Shown: piece after piece, positions 57,373 through 64,000 of the stretch | Layout of the letters: every line of letters begins with the position of its first letter | Position numbering within the stretch: position 1 is the stretch's first letter | Assembly (NCBI RefSeq): GCF_914271435.1 | Contig: NZ_CAJZAI010000004.1 | Coordinates: 124,001 to 188,000 of the forward strand | Reading direction: 5' to 3' | Source: Cupriavidus laharis | GTDB lineage: Bacteria > Pseudomonadota > Gammaproteobacteria > Burkholderiales > Burkholderiaceae | DNA: 64,000 bases | The notes under the pieces: generated by a model | Seen by the model: the letters and a program-made list of their open reading frames with translations, nothing else | The model's database searches: none | What the model was told of the DNA's origin: nothing | Translations under genes and position numbers: made by a program

Positions 57373-58707
57373 ATGAATGTCATCTGGGCCCGTTCCGCGG
57401 CCATCCTGATCAGCCTGGTGGTGGTTTCCGTCGGGGTTTATTTCCTGGCGGGCCCGATACCCGCGCTGGCAGTGATGGGTTTGTCACTGCTGTGCCTGCT
57501 GGCATTCCATCTCTACCAGATCAACCGGCTGTGGAAGGTCCTGGACGCGCCGGCATATGGCGAGATCCCGAGCGCGCTGGGTCTCTGGGGCGAGGTCTAC
57601 TACCGGCTCCACCGACTGGTCAAGCGCTGGCGCCTGCAGGTGCTGCAGGTTGAGCAGCAGCACACGCGCTTTATCCAGGCCATCCAGGCTTCGCCGAACG
57701 GCGTGCTGATGCTCGATGACGCGGACCAGATCGAATGGTGCAACGGCGTGGCCGAACAGCATTTCGGCCTGAACGCGCGGCGCGACGTGCGCCAGCGCAT
57801 CACGCACCTGATCCGCCGTCCCGAATTCGTCCATTACCTGACGCGCCAGCGCTTCGACGAGCCGCTGGCCATGCGCGACATGGGCGAGCACAAGCAGGGC
57901 GTGATCTCGGTGCAGGTGCTGCCATATGGCGACAACCGCAAGCTGGTCATCACGCAGGACATCACCAAGCTCGAAAATACCGAGGCCATGCGGCGCGACT
58001 TCGTGGCCAACGTATCGCACGAACTGAAAACGCCGCTGACCGTGCTCACGGGCTTTCTCGAGACCGTACGCGACCTGCCGGTGTCCGAGGAAGACCGAAG
58101 GCGCTATGTCGACATGATGCTGGTGCAGTCCATGCGGATGCAGAGCATCGTGGAAGACTTGCTGGCCCTGGCCAAGCTGGAAAGCGATGCGCAGCCGCCC
58201 GGGCAGGAACTCGTGCCGGTCCGGGAAATGGTGAGCCACCTGGTGCATGATGCGGAAGCGTTGTCGCAGGAGCGGCACCACATTGCCGCCGAGATCGACC
58301 CCACCGTGGGCCTGCGCGGCACCGAAACGGAATTGCTGTCGGCGCTTGGCAACCTGGTTTCGAACGCGGTGCGCTATACGCCCGCCGGCGGGGGTATCAC
58401 CATCCGGCTTGGCTGGGATGACGGGCATGCCGTGTTTTCGGTGGCGGATACGGGCCTCGGTATTGCGCCCGAGCATATTCCCCGCCTGACCGAGCGCTTC
58501 TACCGCGTCGACCGCAGCCGTTCGCGCGATACCGGCGGCACCGGCCTGGGCCTGGCCATCGTCAAGCACGTGGTCTCGCGCCACCATGCGGAATTGCGCG
58601 TGAACAGCGAGGTGGGACGGGGTAGCGTGTTCCGCATCATTTTCCCCGCGGAGCGCAGCGTGCGCGAGGTGGCTGGCGCGGCCGATCCTTCGCGCCGCGC
58701 CGCCTGA
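57373..58707 (+). CDS. phoR: Phosphate regulon sensor histidine kinase PhoR
   Basis: 444 residues. Two N-terminal membrane spans (about 8-26 and 32-50) have almost no periplasmic loop, followed by a PAS domain (about 95-190, FIQAIQASPNGVLMLDDADQ). The H box is FVANVSHELKTPLTVL (about 215-230). The ATPase domain has the N box NLVSNAVRYTP and G boxes VADTGLGIAPEHI and GGTGLGLAIVKHV. The lack of a periplasmic sensor fits sensing through PstSCAB-PhoU. Confidence 0.97.
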   Translation: MNVIWARSAAILISLVVVSVGVYFLAGPIPALAVMGLSLLCLLAFHLYQINRLWKVLDAPAYGEIPSALGLWGEVYYRLHRLVKRWRLQVLQVEQQHTRFIQAIQASPNGVLMLDDADQIEWCNGVAEQHFGLNARRDVRQRITHLIRRPEFVHYLTRQRFDEPLAMRDMGEHKQGVISVQVLPYGDNRKLVITQDITKLENTEAMRRDFVANVSHELKTPLTVLTGFLETVRDLPVSEEDRRRYVDMMLVQSMRMQSIVEDLLALAKLESDAQPPGQELVPVREMVSHLVHDAEALSQERHHIAAEIDPTVGLRGTETELLSALGNLVSNAVRYTPAGGGITIRLGWDDGHAVFSVADTGLGIAPEHIPRLTERFYRVDRSRSRDTGGTGLGLAIVKHVVSRHHAELRVNSEVGRGSVFRIIFPAERSVREVAGAADPSRRAA

Positions 58708-58736
58708 CGGCAACATCGGCTGTCATCAAGCCCAAC

Positions 58737-58771
58737 AAAAAAATGGCTCGCGCAAGCGGGCCACTTTTTTT
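58737..58771. terminator. Bidirectional terminator between phoR and ppk
   Basis: A hairpin with TGGC and GGCCA-type arms is flanked by seven A on the left and seven T on the right. It can end both the rightward phoR and the leftward ppk transcripts. Confidence 0.8.
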
Positions 58772-58785
58772 GTTCGGTGTCGTGC

Positions 58786-60870
58786 TTACGTGCTGCCGAA
58801 CATTGCCAGCAGATCGTTCTGGCTGACATGGGGGTGCTTGGAGCGCGTCTGCTTGCGGACATAGTTGCCGTCCGGCTGCATGATCCACGTCGAGGCATTG
58901 TCGCGCAGGTGCACCTGCAGGCTCTCCTTGATGACGCGTGCCTTGAGCGCCTTGTCCAGCACCGGGAACGCCACTTCCACGCGGCGGAAGAGGTTGCGGT
59001 CCATCCAGTCGGCGCTGGACAGATAGAGCACTTCGTCGCCGCCTGCAAGGAAGTAATAGACGCGGTGGTGCTCCAGGAAGCGTCCCACGATCGAGCGAAC
59101 CGAGATGTTCTCGGACATGCCTGGCACGCCAGGCATCAGCGCGCAGACACCGCGTACGATCAGATCGATCTTCACGCCGGCGCGCGACGCCTTGTACAGC
59201 TCGTCGATGATGGATGGCTCCAGCAGCGCGTTCATCTTGGCGATGATACGAGCAGGTTTGCCGGCACGCGCATTGCGCGCCTCGGCGCGGATATGCTCGA
59301 CCAGGTTGCTGTGCATGCTGAAGGGCGACTGCCACAGATGGTTCAGCCGGATGGTGCCGGCGGTTCCCGTCAGCAGCTGGAAGACGTGGTGTACGTCTTC
59401 GCAGATGGCCTCGTTGGCGGTCAGCAGGCCGAAGTCTGTGTACAGGCGCGCGGTACGCGGATGATAGTTGCCCGTGCCGAGGTGGGCATAACGGCGCAGC
59501 TTGACCTGCTTGGCCTTGGCGCCGGCCGGCTCGCGCCGCACAATCAGCAGCATCTTGGCGTGGCACTTGTGACCGACCACGCCGTAGATGACATGGGCGC
59601 CGGCAGATTCCAGCCGCTCGGCCCAGTTGATGTTGGTCTCTTCGTCGAAGCGCGCCAGCAGTTCCACGACTACGGTGACTTCCTTGCCGTTGCGTGCCGC
59701 CGTCATCAGCGCTTCCATGACCAGCGATTCATTGCCGGTCCGGTACACCGTCTGCTTGATGGCCACCACGTCCGGGTCGGTCGCGGCCTGTTGCAACAGG
59801 TCGAGCACGGAGTTGAAGCTCTCGTATGGATGGTGCAGCAGCACATCCTGCTGGCGGATGACATCGAAAATCGGCGCGCCGCTGGCAAATGGCTTGACCG
59901 GTGCCGGCACGTGGGGCGGGAACTTCAGCGCCGGACGGTCCACCATGTCGGGGATCTGCATCAGGCGAACGAGGTTCACGGGCCCGGAGACGCGATACAC
60001 GTCCTGCTCGCCGAGGCCGGATTCCAGCAGCAGGCGGCGCGCAAGCGCCGGCGGCGTGTCCGACGAGACTTCCAGCCGCACGGTATCGCCGAAGTGCCGC
60101 GTCGGCAGTTCGCCCTGCAGGGCTTCGCGCAGGTCGGTGATCTCGTCTTCGGAAACGAAGAGGTCGGAATTGCGCGTGACGCGGAACTGGTAGCAGCCCT
60201 GGACTTCGATGGACGGGAACAGTTCATGCACGAATCCCTGCATGAACGAGGACAGCATCACGAAGCCGAACGGGTAGCCCGACAGCTTCTCGGGCATCTT
60301 CACCACGCGCGGCAGCGCGCGGGGCGCCTGCACGATGGCCAGGTCGGCCTCGCGGCCGAAGGCGTCCTTGCCGGAGAGCTCGACGACAAAGTTCAGGCTC
60401 TTGTTCAGCACGCGCGGGAACGGGTGGGCCGGATCCAGCGCAATTGGCGTCAGCACGGGGCCCAGCTCGCGGACGAAGAAGTCGCGCGCCCATTCACGCT
60501 GGGCGTCGGTCCAGGTGGTGGTCAGGTGAAAAAAGATGCCTTCTTTCTCGAGAAGGGGAAAAATGACGTTCTGCAGCATGTCATACTGCGAAGCCACAAG
60601 CTGCTGGGTGCGCTCCGTGACACGCTGGTAAGCCTGCTGGATGGAAAGGCCGTCGGGCGTGAGGCCGGAGGCGTTGTCGCGCATCTGTTCCTTCAGCCCG
60701 GCCATGCGGATTTCAAAGAACTCGTCCAGATTGCTGGACACGATGCAGATGAATTTGAGTCTTTCCAGCAGGGGTACCTTGGGGTCGGCGGCCTGTGCCA
60801 GAACGCGTGCATTGAATTCCAGAATGCCCAGCTCGCGGTTGAGCAGCGTGCTGGACGGTGTCGTCGACAT
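58786..60870 (-). CDS. ppk: Polyphosphate kinase 1
   Basis: Makes polyphosphate from ATP. The 694-residue form starts at the ATG at 60870, which has AGAAGG upstream; a second ATG at 60909 would add 13 residues but lacks such a site. Landmarks are SSNLDEFFEIRMAGLKEQ near the N-terminus and the phosphohistidine loop YAHLGTGNYHPRTARLYTD (about 430-450). Later come VRGVCALMPGVPGMSENI and RFLEHHRVYYFLAGG with the second catalytic His. It is divergent from ppx across 194 bp with Pho-box-like repeats. Confidence 0.96.
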   Translation of the reverse strand: MSTTPSSTLLNRELGILEFNARVLAQAADPKVPLLERLKFICIVSSNLDEFFEIRMAGLKEQMRDNASGLTPDGLSIQQAYQRVTERTQQLVASQYDMLQNVIFPLLEKEGIFFHLTTTWTDAQREWARDFFVRELGPVLTPIALDPAHPFPRVLNKSLNFVVELSGKDAFGREADLAIVQAPRALPRVVKMPEKLSGYPFGFVMLSSFMQGFVHELFPSIEVQGCYQFRVTRNSDLFVSEDEITDLREALQGELPTRHFGDTVRLEVSSDTPPALARRLLLESGLGEQDVYRVSGPVNLVRLMQIPDMVDRPALKFPPHVPAPVKPFASGAPIFDVIRQQDVLLHHPYESFNSVLDLLQQAATDPDVVAIKQTVYRTGNESLVMEALMTAARNGKEVTVVVELLARFDEETNINWAERLESAGAHVIYGVVGHKCHAKMLLIVRREPAGAKAKQVKLRRYAHLGTGNYHPRTARLYTDFGLLTANEAICEDVHHVFQLLTGTAGTIRLNHLWQSPFSMHSNLVEHIRAEARNARAGKPARIIAKMNALLEPSIIDELYKASRAGVKIDLIVRGVCALMPGVPGMSENISVRSIVGRFLEHHRVYYFLAGGDEVLYLSSADWMDRNLFRRVEVAFPVLDKALKARVIKESLQVHLRDNASTWIMQPDGNYVRKQTRSKHPHVSQNDLLAMFGST

Positions 60871-60916
60871 GGGTATGACCTTCTTTTGGTAATGTGGCGA
60901 CTTTTTCATAGATTCA

Positions 60917-60959
60917 TGTCACTTTTATGACACTACGATTTTGTCATGACGCTGACATG
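60917..60959. promoter_or_regulatory. Pho-box-like repeats between ppk and ppx
   Basis: TGTCACTTTTATGACAC (60917) and TGTCATGACGCTGACATG (60942) each contain two TGTCA/TGACA-like elements with 11-bp period. They are imperfect compared with those at pstS, and the second element of each is altered, but their place between divergent polyphosphate genes fits PhoB control of ppk, ppx or both. Confidence 0.5.
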
Positions 60960-61064
60960 CCGAGGACATAATTTTCCGGGGTGCCGGCCACCGCCTGTGC
61001 GGACAGCCCGTCTCTTGCGGCGCGGTAGCCGGTGCTCCATGCGTTTCAGCTTCCCAGACACCGA

Positions 61065-62597
61065 ATGAACAACACCCCACGCCTGCTGGCCGCCGTCGAC
61101 ATGGGCTCGAACAGCTTCCGCCTGATGATCGGGCGGGTGGACGAGACGCTCACCGCGAACGGCCCGGCCAGCCAGATCTTCCAGGTCGACGCCCTGCGCG
61201 AGCCGGTGCGGCTGGCAGCCGGCCTGACACCGGACAAGTACCTTGACCAGCCGGCGCGGCGCCGCGGCATCGACGCGTTGCGCCGCTTCGGCGACCGGCT
61301 GCGCGATTTCTCGCCGGACCAGGTCCGTGCCGTGGCGACCAACACGCTGCGCGTGGCCAAGAATGCGTCGGAGTTCCTGATCGAGGCCGAGGCCGCGCTA
61401 GGCTTCCCGATCGAAGTCATCGCCGGACGCGAAGAAGCGCGCCTGATCTATCTGGGTGCGTCGCACGATGCGCCGGTGTGCCAGGGCAACCGGCTGGTGG
61501 TCGATATCGGTGGCGGCTCGACCGAATTCATCATCGGCAGCGGCTACCAGTCGAAGCTGATGGAAAGCCTCTACATCGGCTGCGTGTCGCACAGCCGCCA
61601 GTTCTTCCCAAGCGGCAATGTCGACGAGTACGCGATGAAGCAGGCCGAACTGGCCGCGCGGCGCGAAATCCAGGTGCTGGTGCGCCAGTATCGCGCGGCG
61701 GGGTGGGAGCAGGCGGTCGGTTCATCGGGTACGGCGCGCGCACTGGCCGAGCTGATCGAGCTCAACGGCATGAACGACAGTCAGGCCGAGCATGGCATCA
61801 CGCGCGAGGGCCTGGAGCGGCTCAAGCGTGCGCTGATCAAGGCCGAGAACACCAACCGGGTCAAGCTGGCGGGCCTGAAGGCGGACCGCATCCCGGTGCT
61901 GCCGGGCGGACTCTCAATCATGCTGGGCGTGTTCGCCGAACTCGACATCGACCGCATGGACGTGACCGACGGGGCGTTGCGCCTTGGCGTGCTCTACGAC
62001 CTGCTGGGGCGTAGCCATCATGAGGACATGCGCACGGTGACGGTGGACCAGTTCATGCGCCGCTACGGCGTGGACCGCGCACAGGCCAATCGTGTGCGCC
62101 GCGCCGCGACCACATTGCTGTCCCAGTTCCCCGAGCCGCCCCATGAGCGCCGGGAGGACAATCTCGGGCTGCTAGGCTGGGCCGCCAGCCTGCATGAGGT
62201 GGGTATGTCGATTTCCCATAGCGGGTACCACAAGCATTCGGCCTATATCGCGACGCATGCGGACATGCCGGGCTTCTCCAAGACCGACCAGGCACGCCTG
62301 GCGGCCTTGCTGCTTGGCCATGCCGGCAAGCTGGGCAAGCTCTCGGGCAGCGGCAAGTTCCTCGACTGGCGCATGCTCTTCAGCCTGCGGCTGGCATTCG
62401 TGCTGTGCCGCCGGCGCTCGGATGCGCCGCTGCCGGATATCCGTGTGTCCCAGCGGTCGGACGCGCTTGACGAGGGCTTCGAGGTTCGCGTGCCCAAGGC
62501 CTGGATCGAAGCCAATCCGCTGGTTGAATACAGCCTGGCGCAGGAGGCTGATGAATGGCAGCGCGTCGGCAAGCGCTACAAGGTGGTATACGCCTGA
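61065..62597 (+). CDS. ppx: Exopolyphosphatase (Ppx/GppA family)
   Basis: 510 residues. The ASKHA-fold N-terminal half has AAVDMGSNSFRLMIGRV (about residues 8-24), VDIGGGSTEFIIG (about 146-158) and VGSSGTARALAEL. The C-terminal HD-like helical half begins near 310 and contains GWAASLHEVGMSISHSGYHKHSAYI. It degrades polyphosphate from its ends, opposing Ppk; pppGpp phosphatase activity is possible. The ATG at 61065 was chosen over an in-frame GTG at 61032. Confidence 0.93.
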   Translation: MNNTPRLLAAVDMGSNSFRLMIGRVDETLTANGPASQIFQVDALREPVRLAAGLTPDKYLDQPARRRGIDALRRFGDRLRDFSPDQVRAVATNTLRVAKNASEFLIEAEAALGFPIEVIAGREEARLIYLGASHDAPVCQGNRLVVDIGGGSTEFIIGSGYQSKLMESLYIGCVSHSRQFFPSGNVDEYAMKQAELAARREIQVLVRQYRAAGWEQAVGSSGTARALAELIELNGMNDSQAEHGITREGLERLKRALIKAENTNRVKLAGLKADRIPVLPGGLSIMLGVFAELDIDRMDVTDGALRLGVLYDLLGRSHHEDMRTVTVDQFMRRYGVDRAQANRVRRAATTLLSQFPEPPHERREDNLGLLGWAASLHEVGMSISHSGYHKHSAYIATHADMPGFSKTDQARLAALLLGHAGKLGKLSGSGKFLDWRMLFSLRLAFVLCRRRSDAPLPDIRVSQRSDALDEGFEVRVPKAWIEANPLVEYSLAQEADEWQRVGKRYKVVYA

Positions 62598-62632
62598 CCG
62601 CCAGAGCGGCGGCGCCAGATGCCAAACAGGAG

Positions 62633-62655
62633 CGGCGGCCAATGGCCGCCGTTTT
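62633..62655. terminator. Terminator between ppx and the OlsB-like gene
   Basis: Stem CGGCGGCC/GGCCGCCG with a three-base loop followed by TTTTCATT. It ends the ppx transcript and lies 18 bp from the end of the convergent acyltransferase gene. Confidence 0.75.
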
Positions 62656-62672
62656 CATTGCGCCGGAGCGCT

Positions 62673-63515
62673 TCAGGCCGCGTGGTTCAGGCCAAGGAAG
62701 TGGCGGGCATAGCGCGGGTTCATGTCGTTCACGCGCAGCAGCGTGAGGAAGTCGGCCACGTTGAAGTCCGGATCCCAGGCAGGCAGGCCGCAGATGCGTG
62801 CGCCCAGGCGCAGGTAACCCTTGATCAGCGCGGGCGGATCGACTTCGAGCTGCTGGTTGAGGTCTTCGACAGGCAGCGGCACGCGCGGGAAGGCGTGGTA
62901 TTCGATCGGTGCCAGCGAACGCTCGCTGAACAGCCGGTACAGGCTGGCGGCATAGTGGCCACCATCGCTCATCGGCACGCTGGCGCAGCCGAGCATCGAT
63001 TCGATGCCCCAGCGCTGCAGGTACTCGCCCAGGCCGCCCCACAGGGCCATGATGACGCTCCCTGATCGATAGTCACGGTGCACGCAGGAGCGGCCGAGCT
63101 CGAGCATCTTGGGGCGCAGGTGCGAAAGGCGGATCAGGTCGAATTCCGATTCCGCGTACAGGCAGCCGATGCGCTTGGCCTGGTGCGGCGGCAGCACGCG
63201 GTAGGTGCCGACCACCTTGAGCGTGACCATGTCCCGCACGATCAGGTGGTCGCAGTAGGCGTCGAACATGTCGATATCCAGCTCGGGCACTTTCGACGAC
63301 AGGCGCGCGCCCATCTCTTCGGCGAACACCTTGTAGCGCAGGCGCTGCGCCTCGACTACTTCATCCTGATGGCGCGCCCACGCCACGCTGAGAACAGGCG
63401 ATTCATTTGCCGGTGTATCCGACGGGCGATGAAGACGCCTCCGCGCCGACTGGCCGCCGAGGCCATTGGGCAGGGAGTCGAAAAGCGGCTGGGTAGGCGT
63501 CGGGAGGTCTCGCAT
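62673..63515 (-). CDS. OlsB-like GNAT acyltransferase (probable ornithine lipid synthesis)
   Basis: 280 residues. The core reads LRYKVFAEEMGARLSSKVPELD, then FDAYCDHLIVRD and VGTYRVLPPHQAKRIGCLYAE, and later MLELGRSCVHRDYRSGSVIMALWGGL. This is the autoinducer-synthase-like GNAT fold of ornithine N-acyltransferases (OlsB), which transfer a 3-hydroxyacyl chain from acyl carrier protein to ornithine. No OlsA partner is in the window. The ATG at 63515 follows AAAGGACACACTG. Pho-box repeats upstream fit replacement of phospholipids by ornithine lipid during phosphate starvation. Older annotations of this family as hemolysin are uninformative. Confidence 0.75.
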   Translation of the reverse strand: MRDLPTPTQPLFDSLPNGLGGQSARRRLHRPSDTPANESPVLSVAWARHQDEVVEAQRLRYKVFAEEMGARLSSKVPELDIDMFDAYCDHLIVRDMVTLKVVGTYRVLPPHQAKRIGCLYAESEFDLIRLSHLRPKMLELGRSCVHRDYRSGSVIMALWGGLGEYLQRWGIESMLGCASVPMSDGGHYAASLYRLFSERSLAPIEYHAFPRVPLPVEDLNQQLEVDPPALIKGYLRLGARICGLPAWDPDFNVADFLTLLRVNDMNPRYARHFLGLNHAA

Positions 63516-63551
63516 CAGTGTGTCCTTTTGGTGACGATACTGCTGCGAAAC

Positions 63552-63605
63552 AATGTAGTGAGCCGCGGTGACAGTGCCGTGACCCGGCGATGACGCTTCC
63601 ATGAC
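63552..63605 (-). promoter_or_regulatory. Four-repeat Pho box array and -10 of the OlsB-like gene
   Basis: On the minus strand GTCA recurs four times with an exact 11-bp period (TGAC at 63569, 63580, 63591 and 63602 on the plus strand). Ten bases after the last element lies TACATT (63552-63557) as a -10 candidate, the same spacing as at E. coli pstS. The start codon is 36 bp further on. Spacers are GC-rich, unlike classical Pho boxes. The rest of the gap (63606-63877) shows no gene. Confidence 0.6.
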
Positions 63606-63877
63606 GCGCGCTGGCGCAGTGTGGGCGCCTGGTGCGACCGACGAGGAGGGAGCGGCCTGGGCAAGGCAGGAGGGTGGGGCAGGGGTGCGCGACATGCTTG
63701 TTTCTCCGGGTCACCAATGCCGGGCGTGCCGGCGAACCACGCGACTCTATTGAGTGGAGAAACAGGGGGCTATCGCTCTTCGCCGAAATTTCCGATGGCG
63801 TTGGGCGCTGCGGGCGGAAGCCGTTGTGCCCGCGCCGCAGCTGGGCCGGAGATTCAGAAATTCCTCATCGGGGTGTG

Positions 63878-64000
63878 TCAGAGGAACTCAGGATTGATGA
63901 CCGCGCGCAACACCGTCTGCGCCTCGCTTTCGCGGGTACGGCTGGCTAGCCACCAGATGCCGCTCTTGCGTACGCTCCAGTTCATCTCCGTGCCGGCCAG
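63878..64000 (-). CDS. C-terminal end of an unidentified protein
   Basis: Only the last 40 residues are in the window, reading leftward and ending INPEFL followed by TGA. They contain RKSGIWWLASRTRESEAQTVLRAV. No family is recognised from so short a segment. The reading frame has no stop up to the window edge and its base use fits coding on this strand. Confidence 0.4.
   Translation of the reverse strand: MAGTEMNWSVRKSGIWWLASRTRESEAQTVLRAVINPEFL

Overview
The window is GC-rich chromosomal DNA from a betaproteobacterium, most likely the Cupriavidus/Ralstonia branch of the Burkholderiaceae. The gene neighbourhoods point there: a glpSTPQUV-type glycerol ABC transporter beside glpR and glpKD, carA-leuE-carB-greA, yhbY/rlmE-ftsH-folP-glmM-pstSCAB-phoUBR-ppk/ppx, and an aerobic CoA-dependent 2-aminobenzoate operon. 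There is no rRNA operon and no CRISPR array. All calls come from reading the sequence; no database search was run.

Layout. (1) 1-11,553 is a glycerol locus: glpK-glpD on the minus strand, a Nudix hydrolase and purU, glpR, and the divergent ABC transporter operon glpSTPQUV, with GlpR-type operators between glpR and glpS. (2) 11,613-14,451 holds a membrane GGDEF protein and an unknown protein. (3) 14,619-23,996 is a 9.3-kb integrated element. It lies in the 3' half of a tRNA-Val(CAC) gene and is bounded by 47-bp perfect direct repeats. It carries a tyrosine integrase flanked by lambda-like arm sites and an IHF site, an AlpA-like protein, two paralogous winged-helix replication proteins (the second with iterons embedded in its gene), a tape measure protein, several small proteins, one HK97-type major capsid protein and the remains of two head-to-head ParB-like genes. 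No terminase, portal, protease, tail tube or lysis genes are present. The layout resembles a phage satellite rather than a prophage and is the most unusual part of the window.

(4) 24,151-30,861 is housekeeping: dnaQ, rnhA, a methyltransferase, gloB, mltD and a propionyl-CoA synthetase. (5) 30,940-39,005 is a seven-gene operon for anthranilate (2-aminobenzoate) catabolism through CoA thioesters: monooxygenase/reductase, SDR, enoyl-CoA hydratase, acyl-CoA dehydrogenase, CoA ligase, thioesterase and a RidA-type deaminase. It has a strong promoter overlapped by a MarR-type palindrome. (6) 39,082-50,275 contains carA, leuE, carB, greA, a DUF4149 protein, yhbY, rlmE, ftsH and folP. (7) 50,312-63,515 contains glmM and then a phosphate-starvation block: pstSCAB, phoU, phoB, phoR, ppk and ppx, ending in an OlsB-like acyltransferase. 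Pho-box-like repeats lie upstream of pstS, between ppk and ppx, and upstream of the OlsB-like gene.
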